Assembly: GCA_902796835.1 (NCBI GenBank)
Contig: CADBQP010000037.1
Coordinates: forward strand, 62,001 to 126,000
DNA: 64,000 nucleotides
Direction of reading: 5' to 3'
Origin: an uncultured Bacteroidales bacterium
GTDB taxonomy: Bacteria > Bacteroidota > Bacteroidia > Bacteroidales > Bacteroidaceae
The notes under the pieces were generated by a model that saw only the letters and a list, made by a program, of their open reading frames with translations, was not told where the DNA came from and made no database searches. The position numbers were made by a program, and so were the translations under genes. Shown here in pieces: positions 1 through 9,276 of the stretch (within the stretch, counting starts at the first letter, position 1; each line of letters begins with the position of its first letter).

Positions 1-1288
1 CTTGATCGCGCAGTGAAATCTGCGCCTCGTAGTTCTGGAAGTTCAAGGCCTTAAATATTATTAGGATGATATCCATTACGCGCAGGAACTCGTCTTTCAC
101 TTGGTCGGGACGGCAGAATATGTGGGCATCGTCCTGGGTAAAGCCGCGCACACGAGTGAGCCCATGAAGTTCACCGCTTTGTTCGTAACGATAAACTGTG
201 CCAAATTCAGCCAGACGTAGCGGCAGGTCGCGATAGGAACGCGGCTTCCATGCATAGATGGCACAGTGGTGTGGGCAGTTCATCGGCTTTAGCATGTATT
301 CCTCGCCTTCTTCGGGAGTGTGTATGGGTTGGAAGGAATCCTTGCCATACTTTGCGTAGTGACCGCTGGTGATATAAAGATTCTTTGAGCCTATATGCGG
401 AGTCATTACTTGCTGATAGCCAAAGCGTTTTTGGATTTTCTTCAGGAAATCCTCAAGCCTAAGACGAAGGGCCGTTCCTTTGGGAAGCCACATTGGCAAG
501 CCTTTTCCTACGAGCTCGGAAAACATAAAGAGTTCCATCTCTTTGCCAATTTTGCGATGGTCGCGCCGTTTGGCTTCTTCAATCATTTGAAGATACTCGT
601 CAAGGAGTTTCTTTTTGGGAAACGATACTCCGTAAACGCGCGTCATTTGGGGACGCTTCTCGTCGCCGCGCCAATAGGCCGAACTCACGGCCATCACTTT
701 CACTGCCTTAATGGGAGCAGTGCTAAGCAGGTGGGGGCCACGGCAAAGGTCTACAAAGGCTCCTTGAGTGTATGTGGTGATTGTTCCATCTTCGAGGTCT
801 TCGATCAACTCGTTCTTATAGTTTTGACCGTGGTCGGCAAAGAATTTAAGTGCATCGGACTTTGAAATTTCTGAGCGCACAAGGTTTTCCTTACGCTGCT
901 GCAATTCCATCATCTTTTGTTCTATGCGCGCGAAGTCGCTTTCAGAAATTACAACACCTTCGGGGGGCATCACGTCGTAGTAGAAGCCTTGTTCTATAGC
1001 TGGTCCGATACCAAATTGTGTGCCGGGCCAGAGTTCTTGTATGGCTTCTGCCATAAGGTGTGACGAGGTGTGCCAGAAGGCATGCTTTCCTTCAGGATCT
1101 TCCCACTTGAACAAACGAAATTCTGCGTCTTCAGTGATGGGGCGATTCAACTCTACAGTTACGCCATTCACGCTGCAGGCCAACACTTCTTGTGCCAGAC
1201 GGCTCGAAATGCTCTCTGCAATTTCCATTCCGGTAACACCGGCCGCATATTCGCGCACCGAGCCATCGGGAAAAGTAATCTTTATCAT
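1..1288 (-). CDS. thrS: threonine--tRNA ligase, C-terminus cut off by window edge
   Basis: Charges tRNA-Thr with threonine in the cytoplasm. The reading frame runs from an ATG at 1288 off the left edge, giving about 429 of the roughly 640 residues usual for the family. The first 60 residues look like a TGS domain ([14 protein letters not shown]). The editing domain follows with its [11 protein letters not shown] stretch, which carries zinc-binding histidines. The start of the class II catalytic core holds [14 protein letters not shown], whose Cys is a zinc ligand, and the motif-2 region [21 protein letters not shown]. The anticodon-binding domain lies outside the window. No T-box leader or convincing TAnnTTTG box is seen upstream. 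The family call is secure. Confidence 0.97.
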   Translation of the reverse strand, partial: MIKITFPDGSVREYAAGVTGMEIAESISSRLAQEVLACSVNGVTVELNRPITEDAEFRLFKWEDPEGKHAFWHTSSHLMAEAIQELWPGTQFGIGPAIEQGFYYDVMPPEGVVISESDFARIEQKMMELQQRKENLVRSEISKSDALKFFADHGQNYKNELIEDLEDGTITTYTQGAFVDLCRGPHLLSTAPIKAVKVMAVSSAYWRGDEKRPQMTRVYGVSFPKKKLLDEYLQMIEEAKRRDHRKIGKEMELFMFSELVGKGLPMWLPKGTALRLRLEDFLKKIQKRFGYQQVMTPHIGSKNLYITSGHYAKYGKDSFQPIHTPEEGEEYMLKPMNCPHHCAIYAWKPRSYRDLPLRLAEFGTVYRYEQSGELHGLTRVRGFTQDDAHIFCRPDQVKDEFLRVMDIILIIFKALNFQNYEAQISLRDQ

Positions 1289-1687
1289 TCTTTGTATATG
1301 TTGTTAAATTTATTCGAAATAAAAAATGCTCTCTTACGGCATCAACGCACATTTCATGCACAGCCGCCATTTCGAAAGCGCTGCGAAGATAAGCAGAAAA
1401 ACTGAAAGTGTGAAGGCTTGAGCCAAAAAAAACCAACATCACCCAAAAAGCCGTTACCTGCCCCTACCCATTTTATAGAGTTGGGCCGGCAGTCATATCT
1501 ATCTGCTTGGGAGTCTAAAGGACTGAGCCAACTGTTGCTGCCACATTAGATACAAGAAAAAATTATTACGGGCCAGCAATTACCTGAGTGCTAAAAAAAT
1601 GGAAAGTAAACGCACATTTTTTTACTATTTATTTTGCGCTTCGCGCATTTAACGCTATTTTCGCTGCAAATTTACCAACCGCACTTT
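1289..1687. other. divergent intergenic region, thrS / DUF6057 gene
   Basis: About 400 bases without a supported gene; short open frames here overlap thrS antisense or lack family features. It holds two degenerate copies of the gagcc-core repeat unit found elsewhere in the window, at about 1479-1493 and 1523-1537. Their cores (1483 and 1525) are 42 bases apart, which is twice the 21-base period of the arrays. A possible weak -7 element (TATTTTCG, 1656-1663) precedes the DUF6057 gene. The rest is AT-rich with nothing recognisable. Confidence 0.5.
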
Positions 1688-3469
1688 ATGTCAAAGCACA
1701 ATTCACGTCGAGTCGGCCCACACGTTAACCTCAAACACGCCCCGCAAACAGCCAGCACGACGACGTCAAAACTTAAGAAGAAGTCATCTGTCCGCCAATG
1801 GCGAAGCTCATGGATATACGCAATCTTGTTTTTAGTATTTACACTTGCGCTGTGGATTTCCTACGGCGACGTTTTCTATAGAACAGAGCAAGAATCCTAC
1901 GTCTCCGACGCCATAGTAACGATGAAGCCACTCACAGAACTCACATTTGGATGGCTTCGCTATGCTGGACGCTACATACTGCTGGCGATGCATTTGCCAA
2001 TTGTGGGATGCGCCCTACTCTCTTTGTTCATCATGACCACGGCCTGGATGGTCAACCTTGTTTTGCGTATTCCCTCCAGATTCATAGCCATAGCGCCAAC
2101 GATTCTTTCTATTGGATACATAGCATGGCTGGCATGGGCTGGATTCAACATTTACTTCAAGGAAGAGCCTTCCACCTGCATGCTTATCCCCATGATAGCA
2201 TGGATGTGTGTCACGCCCGTTGCATTTGTTGCGTCTTTGTGGCGACACAAAATTAGCAAGCCACTCCTCTCGCTCTGCAATGTCGTGCCAATCATAATCG
2301 GAGTGCTTGGCATCGTAGTCTCAATGCTGTATTTCAAACAATGGCAACTGCAGAGCTTCTTTACATGTGCTTCGCTCGGCCTGGCACTCACACTATGGTG
2401 CATCCTACGTGAGGCGTGCGTACCACATACGCCACTTCGATCTCGCTTATTCCTGATTTCCACCGTAGCGAGTGCAGCTCTCATATCGGCAGCTGCCTAC
2501 GCACTGGCTTTTCGCAACCAGAACGTTGTGCTCACCTCGAGGATGCAGAACCTAATGTGGGAAGGGGAATGGCAAGAGATGGTAGATTGCGGCCTACAAG
2601 CCCGCGAGCCATCGCGCTCAGTCGCTGCCTATTATGCCATAGCCCTCGAAATGCAAGACCGCCTGCTCGAGGAACTCTTCAACATACCTTTCTACTTCCC
2701 AGAGCCCCTACTCAACAAAAACTCACAAAGCGATGAATACGGATTGCTGCAACCTGATTGCGACTACACGGCAGGACTCGTAAACTCAAGCTATCACGAT
2801 TGCTTTGAACACATAGTTGTCAATGGCCTGCGCCTGCGCCATCTGAAACGCATGGCTGTCTGTGCTGTTCTTATGGACCAAAAGGAACTGGCTCGCAAAT
2901 ACATGAAACTCATATCCCGCAATCCGCTCGAACAAGCCTTTGTCAAAAAATATGAGCCCATGATTACCAATCGCTCCCTTGTCGATTCCGACACCGAACT
3001 GGCACACGTGCTCAGTTTGAAGCCACATGAGGAAAAATTCGAGCAATACTACCGCAAGCCTACCTTCCTTGGATACAACATCGGCCTTAATCAAGGTTCT
3101 GACGCCACGCTCCGCACCAGCCTGGCCGCCACCCTCTATTCAAAAGACCTAAAACAATCTTTGCTTCGCGCATACGCCTTCCTGCAGAAAGGCTGGCAGC
3201 TGCCTCAATGCATGCAAGAGGCTCTGTTGCTCTACAACATCAACAATCCCGACGACCGCATTCTTGAAAGTTTCCCCAAAGTAAACGACTATGTAGCGCG
3301 CAGCCTGCAGCAATTCGTGAGAGACATCACACCCTATGCCAAGGATAAGGAAGCACAGCGTGTCAAACTGAAAGACCGCTGGCTCGGCTCATACTACTAT
3401 TACTACTACTGCGAAAACAACCAGCCCAATCAGGTTAGAGAAAACACCGATGCGGCAGGCGTCAACTAA
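1688..3469 (+). CDS. DUF6057-like multi-pass membrane protein
   Basis: Function unknown. The ATG at 1688 (MSKHNSRRVG) gives 593 residues; the frame stays open upstream to a TTG at 1634, but that extension looks non-coding. After a basic N-terminus there are about seven hydrophobic segments in the first 280 residues. The remaining 300 residues look soluble and helical, rather like TPR folds, and end in a run of tyrosines. The overall form matches the DUF6057 family of Bacteroidetes. It sits 20 bases before a PD40 lipoprotein gene with a c-type haem motif, so the two probably form one transcription unit. The membrane part plus a presumably periplasmic C-terminus suggests an envelope role, which is inference. 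Confidence 0.75.
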   Translation: MSKHNSRRVGPHVNLKHAPQTASTTTSKLKKKSSVRQWRSSWIYAILFLVFTLALWISYGDVFYRTEQESYVSDAIVTMKPLTELTFGWLRYAGRYILLAMHLPIVGCALLSLFIMTTAWMVNLVLRIPSRFIAIAPTILSIGYIAWLAWAGFNIYFKEEPSTCMLIPMIAWMCVTPVAFVASLWRHKISKPLLSLCNVVPIIIGVLGIVVSMLYFKQWQLQSFFTCASLGLALTLWCILREACVPHTPLRSRLFLISTVASAALISAAAYALAFRNQNVVLTSRMQNLMWEGEWQEMVDCGLQAREPSRSVAAYYAIALEMQDRLLEELFNIPFYFPEPLLNKNSQSDEYGLLQPDCDYTAGLVNSSYHDCFEHIVVNGLRLRHLKRMAVCAVLMDQKELARKYMKLISRNPLEQAFVKKYEPMITNRSLVDSDTELAHVLSLKPHEEKFEQYYRKPTFLGYNIGLNQGSDATLRTSLAATLYSKDLKQSLLRAYAFLQKGWQLPQCMQEALLLYNINNPDDRILESFPKVNDYVARSLQQFVRDITPYAKDKEAQRVKLKDRWLGSYYYYYYCENNQPNQVRENTDAAGVN

Positions 3470-3489
3470 CAACAACACACACATCAACG

Positions 3490-5040
3490 ATGCAGCGAAT
3501 TATACATACAATATTATATATAGTGTTGGCCACTTTTCTCGTTGCCACTGCATCTGCGTGCAAACGCAAGGCGCAGATACCCGAGAACGCGGCAACAACC
3601 GACAGTACACTGGACATCTATCCCGACTATAAAGACGCAACCATTCCGCCAAACATCGCTCCCCTAAACTTCATGGCTACCTTTGAAGCACAAGACTACG
3701 TGGCCAGCCTCACAGGCGAAGACGGCCAAGAAATAGTAGAGGGCAGCATCGAAGGCGGAAAGTTTATCATCGACGCCGACGAGTGGAAAAAATTGCTACA
3801 AGCCAACAAAGGAAAAAGCATCACCATAACAGTTTATGCCAAGCAAGAGGGAACATGGATTAAATTTGCTCCATTTAAAATGCACGTGGCAAACGAAGAC
3901 ATAGATGCCTATCTTTCCTATCGTCTCATAGAACCCAGTTACGAACTCTACCGGCAACTGGGACTCTATCAGCGCAACCTGACCAACTTCGACGAATATC
4001 CCATATACGAAAACAACCGTAATTTTGATATGGCCCACAATCATTGCATCAACTGCCACAACTTTCAAAATTACGACACCGACCGCATGCTCTTCCACGT
4101 ACGAGCTGAACACGGAGGCACCATCTTCTACGACCACGGCAACATCAAGAAAATGAACATGCGGGCCGATTCAGTTTTGGCCAACTGCGTGTATCCCACC
4201 TGGCACCCCACTCGCAACTGGGTAGTATTTTCTTCGAACCTCACGGGACAGGCTTTCCACATGACCAATCATAATAAAATTGAGGTCATCGACTACGGTA
4301 GCGATCTCGTATTCTACGATGCCGACAAAGGAAGCCTCACAAACATTCTCAAGACCAATGTCGATATGGAAACGTTTCCTTGCTGGTCTCCCGACGGAAA
4401 GCGCCTATACTACTGCTCAGCACATTTCGAGCCCCTCAGAAATGCTGCCGACTCCACACGTTCCGACAGCGTGTTGCGATACTACGACAAAGTGTTCTAC
4501 GACATCATGAGCATGGACTTTGACGAAAAAACTCGCACCTTCGGTCAGCCACGCATGGAAGTAAACTGCAGTGCCATGAAAATGAGCGCCACAGTTCCGC
4601 GCATCAGTCCCGACGGCCGCTACCTGCTCTTCACCATGGGCGGATACGGACAATTTCACATCTGGCACAAAGACTCCGACCTATGGATCAAAGACCTGAA
4701 AACAGGCGACCTCTATCCTCTCTCCGAAGCCAACAGTCCCGAAGTAGACAGCTACCACACTTGGAGCAGCAACGGACGCTGGATTGTTTTCAGTTCGCGC
4801 CGCGAAGACAAGAACTTTAGCCGGCCAGCCATAGCCTATTTCGACAAAGACGGAAAGCCACACAAGGCTTTCATCCTGCCCCAGGAAGACCCCGAATATC
4901 ACCAGCTGTTCTTCAAGAGTTACAATGTACCCGAGCTTACCAAGTCGGCCGTCAAGACCACACCGGAGCAACTTAAAAAAGTGGTCTACGACGATGCTTC
5001 GGCTGGAAAGGTGAGCTATACGGCAAAGCCAACAAAATAA
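3490..5040 (+). CDS. PD40/TolB-like lipoprotein with a CxxCH motif
   Basis: Predicted exported lipoprotein of 516 residues: a hydrophobic leader ends in a lipobox-like ATASAC with Cys24 as the likely lipidated residue. Residues 25-180 form an unassigned region. Residues 186-190 read CINCH, a CxxCH signature for covalent haem c attachment, followed by several His and Met residues that might supply the distal ligand. The C-terminal 300 residues contain repeated WSPDGKRLYY / ISPDGRYLLF / WSSNGRWIVF blades typical of a TolB-like beta-propeller. Whether haem is really bound is not shown. The gene follows the DUF6057 gene by 20 bases. Similar proteins in Bacteroides are often loosely named cytochrome c biogenesis proteins; the actual role is unknown. 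Confidence 0.75.
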   Translation: MQRIIHTILYIVLATFLVATASACKRKAQIPENAATTDSTLDIYPDYKDATIPPNIAPLNFMATFEAQDYVASLTGEDGQEIVEGSIEGGKFIIDADEWKKLLQANKGKSITITVYAKQEGTWIKFAPFKMHVANEDIDAYLSYRLIEPSYELYRQLGLYQRNLTNFDEYPIYENNRNFDMAHNHCINCHNFQNYDTDRMLFHVRAEHGGTIFYDHGNIKKMNMRADSVLANCVYPTWHPTRNWVVFSSNLTGQAFHMTNHNKIEVIDYGSDLVFYDADKGSLTNILKTNVDMETFPCWSPDGKRLYYCSAHFEPLRNAADSTRSDSVLRYYDKVFYDIMSMDFDEKTRTFGQPRMEVNCSAMKMSATVPRISPDGRYLLFTMGGYGQFHIWHKDSDLWIKDLKTGDLYPLSEANSPEVDSYHTWSSNGRWIVFSSRREDKNFSRPAIAYFDKDGKPHKAFILPQEDPEYHQLFFKSYNVPELTKSAVKTTPEQLKKVVYDDASAGKVSYTAKPTK

Positions 5041-5079
5041 ATTCCAAACAACATAACAACTTTTAAATACAATACTTTT

Positions 5080-6480
5080 ATGACACTAATCAAGTCTATC
5101 TCGGGTTTCCGAGGAACAATCGGTGGAAAGCCGGGCGACACGCTCAACCCACTCGACATCGTTAAGGCCGTATCGGCATTCGCCTCGCTTCGCGAAAAAG
5201 TTGCCGGCACCAACGGCTATCGCCGCAAAATCGTAGTAGGCCGAGACGCTCGCATATCGGGCGAAATGGTGAGCCACGTGGTTTGTGGCACACTGATGGG
5301 CCTTGGATACGATGTGGTAAACATCGGCCTTGCCTCTACTCCCACAACAGAACTCGCAGTTGTCATGGAGCGAGCTTGTGGCGGCATCATCCTGACGGCC
5401 AGCCACAATCCACGCCAATGGAACGCACTGAAATTGCTCAACGAAAAAGGAGAATTCCTTCCCCCCGAGGAGGCACAGAAAGTGGTGCGCCTGATGAACA
5501 AGGAAGACTTTGTGTATGCAGATGTAGACCACCTTGGTAACTACATCAAGAACTACTCATACGACCAGCGCCACATAGAACTGATTAAGGATCTTGAACT
5601 TGTAGATGTCGAAGCTATTCGCAAAGCCAAATTCCGCGTGGCCCTCGACACGGTCAACTCAGTGGGCGGTGTAATATTGCCTCGCCTGCTCGGACAGCTT
5701 GGCGTAACCGAGGTGAAGGGCCTCAACCTTGAGCCTTCGGGCAATTTCGCCCACAATCCAGAGCCGCTGCAGAAAAATCTTGGCGACATCATGGACATGA
5801 TGCGCCGCGAAAAGAGTTTCGACATTGGCTTCGTTGTCGACCCCGACGTAGACCGTCTGGCCATCATTTGCGAAGATGGCTCTATGTATGGCGAAGAATA
5901 TACGCTTGTCACCGTGGCCGACTACGTGCTTCAGAACACACCGGGCAACACCGTCAGCAACCTTTCTTCAACCCGCGCCCTGCGCGACATCACCGAAAAG
6001 TATGGTTGCCGATACAGCGCTTCGGCAGTGGGCGAAGTCAATGTGGTCAACAAGATGCGCGAAACGGGAGCTGTCATCGGCGGCGAAGGCAATGGCGGCG
6101 TAATCTATCCGCGCGCACACAGCGGACGCGACGCCCTCGTGGGCATTGCGCTCATCCTGACCTACATGGCTAAACTCGGAAAGAAGGCCAGCGAAATGCG
6201 CGCCATGTATCCCAACTACTACATCGCCAAAAACCGCATCGACCTCAATCCCGGCACCGACATTTACGGCATCCTGCAGCGCGTGAAGGAAATGTATAAA
6301 AACGAGCAAGTAACCGATATTGACGGCGTGAAGATTGACTTCCCCGACAAATGGGTTCACCTTCGCAAGAGCAACACCGAGCCCATCATTCGCGTTTATT
6401 CTGAGGCTGCGACCATGGAAGAGGCCGACGCACTCGGAAAATCGATTATGGATGTGGTCTACTCAATGACCAACAACTGA
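5080..6480 (+). CDS. glmM: phosphoglucosamine mutase / phosphohexomutase
   Basis: Alpha-D-phosphohexomutase of 466 residues, most likely converting glucosamine-6-phosphate to glucosamine-1-phosphate for cell-wall precursors. All four signature sites are visible: TASHNP (106-111) with the phosphoserine Ser108, the metal-binding loop DPDVDR (254-259), the sugar-binding GEGNGG (335-340) and the phosphate-binding RKSNTEP (429-435). The start MTLIKSISGFRGTIGG is typical of the Bacteroidetes form. It is slightly longer than E. coli GlmM (445), and phosphomanno- or phosphoglucomutase activity cannot be excluded. A strong terminator follows at 6497-6551. Confidence 0.88.
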   Translation: MTLIKSISGFRGTIGGKPGDTLNPLDIVKAVSAFASLREKVAGTNGYRRKIVVGRDARISGEMVSHVVCGTLMGLGYDVVNIGLASTPTTELAVVMERACGGIILTASHNPRQWNALKLLNEKGEFLPPEEAQKVVRLMNKEDFVYADVDHLGNYIKNYSYDQRHIELIKDLELVDVEAIRKAKFRVALDTVNSVGGVILPRLLGQLGVTEVKGLNLEPSGNFAHNPEPLQKNLGDIMDMMRREKSFDIGFVVDPDVDRLAIICEDGSMYGEEYTLVTVADYVLQNTPGNTVSNLSSTRALRDITEKYGCRYSASAVGEVNVVNKMRETGAVIGGEGNGGVIYPRAHSGRDALVGIALILTYMAKLGKKASEMRAMYPNYYIAKNRIDLNPGTDIYGILQRVKEMYKNEQVTDIDGVKIDFPDKWVHLRKSNTEPIIRVYSEAATMEEADALGKSIMDVVYSMTNN

Positions 6481-6496
6481 TGCATCAATGCTCATC

Positions 6497-6551
6497 CCCT
6501 TTTGCTCCCCAACGTCTCCTGTGAGGCTAAGGAGCAAAAGGGACTTTTTTT
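6497..6551 (+). terminator. intrinsic terminator after glmM
   Basis: A stem with arms cccttttgctcc (6497-6508) and ggagcaaaaggg (6531-6542) is followed by a run of T at 6545-6551, shortly after the glmM stop. Confidence 0.9.
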
Positions 6552-6576
6552 ACATGGCATTAGCATCGCAAAAAAC

Positions 6577-6658
6577 GATCGAGCCAACAGTTCAAATTAT
6601 CTCGGAGCTAATTTAAATTATCTCAGAGCTAATTTTTACAAGTTCCGAGATATTTTTC
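6577..6658. repeat. 21-bp-period palindromic unit array, 4 units
   Basis: Unit cores lie at 6581 (gagc), 6602 (tcgg), 6623 (tcag) and 6644 (tccg), each exactly 21 bases apart. The first unit reads cgatcgagccaacagtt; the next two have the form aattatctcggagctaattt; the last is agttccgagatattttt. The array lies between the glmM terminator and the sulfatase gene. Confidence 0.9.
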
Positions 6659-6739
6659 TCACATTTTGAGAGCGAGGACCACAATACCCGCCGCGAACAT
6701 AGAAATCAAGCAGACACCTAACCAAACAACGAACTGAAC

Positions 6740-8296
6740 ATGAAAAAAAACTTTGCACTGGTCAGCGCCCTTCTTCCGCTGAGCATAGCAGCGCAGCAAC
6801 GCTACAACATCGTCTACATAATGACCGACGACCACACGGCCCAAATGATGTCGTGCTACGACCGTTCAAACGTGACCACACCCAATCTCGACCGCATAGC
6901 CGCCGACGGCGTTAAGTTCACTCGCAGCTATGTGGCCAATTCGCTTTCGGGCCCCAGCCGAGCCTGTATGCTTACAGGCAAGCACAGCCATAAAAACGGC
7001 TTCACCAACAATGAGCACGGCATTTTCGACGGGTCGCAGCAAACCATGCCAAAACTCATGCAGCAGGCCGGCTATCAGACGGCCATCATAGGAAAATGGC
7101 ACCTCGTCAGCCTTCCTACGGGCTTCGACTACTGGAACATTTTGCCAGCGCAGGGCGATTACTACAATCCCAACTTCATCACGATGCAAAACGACACCGT
7201 GACCGAGAAGGGTTATCTCACGAACATCATCACCGACAAGGCCATCAACTGGATGGAAGACCAGCGCGACCGCTCCAAACCTTTCATTCTCTTTATACAC
7301 CATAAGGCCTGCCACCGCAACTGGCTGCCCGAGCTAAAATACATTCGTGAATACGAAGACCGCACTTTCGACTTGCCTTCCACATTCTATGACAACTATG
7401 AGGGACGCACTGCTGCCCGGCAGCAGGAAATGCACATCGATCGCGACATGGACATCGTCTATGACACCAAAATGTTCCGCCCCGGCGTCACAACGCGCCT
7501 GAGCAATGCCTACCGCAACATGGTAACCCGACTTAGTGGGCGCGACCAGCAAGTTTACGACTGGTTCTACGACTCTCTGTCGGTGGACTTCTACAAGCGA
7601 TTCCCCGACATGGTGAGCGGAAAAACCACAAACAACACCCGCGAACTGGCCGAGTTTAAGTTTCAACGCTACATGCGCGACTACGCTAAAGTAGTGAAGA
7701 GTCTCGACGACAACGTGGGACGTGTGCTCGATTACCTCAAGGCAAGCGGCCTTGACGACAGCACCCTCGTAGTATACACCAGCGACCAGGGATTCTACAT
7801 GGGCGAACACGGATGGTTCGACAAACGTTTCATGTATGAAGAGTCGTTTTCTACGCCACTGGTGATGAAGCTGCCCAAAGGACTCGACTACCGCGGAAAC
7901 ATCAGAGAGCTTGTGCAAAACATAGACTACGCGCCCACATTTCTCGACATAGCTGGCGCACCCATTCCAGCCGACATTCAGGGTGTTTCGCTGCTTCCCC
8001 TTCTGCGTGGAGAGCATCCTAAGAACTGGCGCAAGAGCCTCTACTACCACTACTACGAATATCCCGCCGAACACAGCGTGAAGCGCCACTACGGGGTGCT
8101 CATGGGCGAATGGAAACTCATACACTTCTATCGCGACATCGACGAGTGGGAACTCTACAACCTCAAAGAAGATCCGCACGAACTGCACAACCTCTACGGA
8201 AAGCCCGGATACGAAAAGACCACCAAGAAACTGCTCAAGGAACTCCGCAAGCTTCAGAAACAATACGACGATCCTATCGACAATGGAAATTCTTGA
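6740..8296 (+). CDS. secreted serine-type sulfatase
   Basis: Family S1 sulfatase of 518 residues that would remove sulfate from a glycan in the periplasm or at the surface. A signal peptide ends near AAQQ (residues 17-20). The metal-binding TDDH (29-32) and the signature S-G-P-S-R-x4-T-G (70-80) are present, so the residue to become formylglycine is Ser70, not Cys. Such sites need an anSME-type radical-SAM maturase, not found in this window. Further hallmarks are GKWHL, TSDQGFYMGEHGW and DKRFMYEES. It resembles N-acetylglucosamine-6-sulfatase-like members, but the substrate is unproven. Its last 14 bases overlap the next gene in another frame, so translation is probably coupled. Confidence 0.9.
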   Translation: MKKNFALVSALLPLSIAAQQRYNIVYIMTDDHTAQMMSCYDRSNVTTPNLDRIAADGVKFTRSYVANSLSGPSRACMLTGKHSHKNGFTNNEHGIFDGSQQTMPKLMQQAGYQTAIIGKWHLVSLPTGFDYWNILPAQGDYYNPNFITMQNDTVTEKGYLTNIITDKAINWMEDQRDRSKPFILFIHHKACHRNWLPELKYIREYEDRTFDLPSTFYDNYEGRTAARQQEMHIDRDMDIVYDTKMFRPGVTTRLSNAYRNMVTRLSGRDQQVYDWFYDSLSVDFYKRFPDMVSGKTTNNTRELAEFKFQRYMRDYAKVVKSLDDNVGRVLDYLKASGLDDSTLVVYTSDQGFYMGEHGWFDKRFMYEESFSTPLVMKLPKGLDYRGNIRELVQNIDYAPTFLDIAGAPIPADIQGVSLLPLLRGEHPKNWRKSLYYHYYEYPAEHSVKRHYGVLMGEWKLIHFYRDIDEWELYNLKEDPHELHNLYGKPGYEKTTKKLLKELRKLQKQYDDPIDNGNS

Positions 8297-9272
8297 AAAA
8301 GTTAAGTGGGGCTTTATTGGCTGCGGCGAAGTGACCGAACGCAAAAGCGGACCGGCTTTCAACATGATTGAGGGCTCATGCATCGCGGCAGTGATGAGCC
8401 GCAACATTGAAAAGGCACGGTCGTACGCAGAAAGGCACAGCGTGCCAAAATGCTACGACGACGCACAGAGGCTCATCGACGACCCCGATGTCAATGCCGT
8501 CTACATTGCCACGCCCCCCTCGACCCACGCCACGTTTGCCATCATGGCACTCAAGGCCGGCAAACCCGTCTACGTGGAAAAGCCGCTGGCAGCCAATTAC
8601 GAGGACTGCTGCCGCGTGAACCGCGTTGCCGAACTCACGGGCGTGCCATGTTTTGTGGCATACTACCGCCGCGTGTTGCCCTACTTCAACAAAGTTCAGG
8701 ACATCGTCGCGAGCGGACAGATAGGGCGCGTCATGAATGTTCAAATCCACTTTTCCGTGCCGCCTCGCGACCTCGACTACAATCGCACCAACCTGCCATG
8801 GCGCGTCATCCCCGACATAGCCGGTGGCGGATACTTCTACGACCTGGCTCCCCACCAGATTGATTTGCTGCAGCAAATGTTTGGTCCCATCACCGAGGCC
8901 GAAGGCTTTACGGCCAACCGCGAAGGATTATACCAGAGCGAAGACACTGTTAGCGCCTGCTTTCGCTTTGCAGACGGGCTGCCCGGCTCGGGCTCGTGGT
9001 GCTTCGTGGCCCACGATTCTGCACGCGAAGATGCCATCGACATCGTGGGCGACAAAGGCTCCGTGCGCTTCGCCGTTTTCAACTACACCCCTATTCGCCT
9101 CATCACCGGCGACAAGCGCGAAGACATTGTCGTGGAAAATCCCTCATTCGTACAGATGCCGCTCATCTCGCAGGTGGTGGGCCACTTGCGCGGACTGAGC
9201 ATTTGCACTTGCGACAGTGTGAGCGCCACTTCGGCCAACTGGGTCATGGACCGCATATTGCGTAAAATATAA
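8283..9272 (+). CDS. Gfo/Idh/MocA family oxidoreductase
   Basis: NAD(P)-dependent sugar or polyol dehydrogenase family, 329 residues, no signal peptide, so cytoplasmic. The Rossmann start WGFIGCGEV (9-17), the ATPPSTHA strand and the EKP motif (99-101) that carries the catalytic lysine are clear. The C-terminal domain has GGGYFYDLAPHQIDLLQQ, the usual DxxxHxxD site. It begins inside the sulfatase gene (14-base overlap), hinting that both act on the same sugar route. The substrate cannot be read from the sequence. Confidence 0.9.
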   Translation: MEILEKVKWGFIGCGEVTERKSGPAFNMIEGSCIAAVMSRNIEKARSYAERHSVPKCYDDAQRLIDDPDVNAVYIATPPSTHATFAIMALKAGKPVYVEKPLAANYEDCCRVNRVAELTGVPCFVAYYRRVLPYFNKVQDIVASGQIGRVMNVQIHFSVPPRDLDYNRTNLPWRVIPDIAGGGYFYDLAPHQIDLLQQMFGPITEAEGFTANREGLYQSEDTVSACFRFADGLPGSGSWCFVAHDSAREDAIDIVGDKGSVRFAVFNYTPIRLITGDKREDIVVENPSFVQMPLISQVVGHLRGLSICTCDSVSATSANWVMDRILRKI

Positions 9273-9276
9273 CGAC

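Noticed and set aside
7334..8407. 357-codon open frame antisense to the sulfatase
   Set aside because: Shadow of a codon-biased gene; low-complexity Val- and His-rich translation without any domain.
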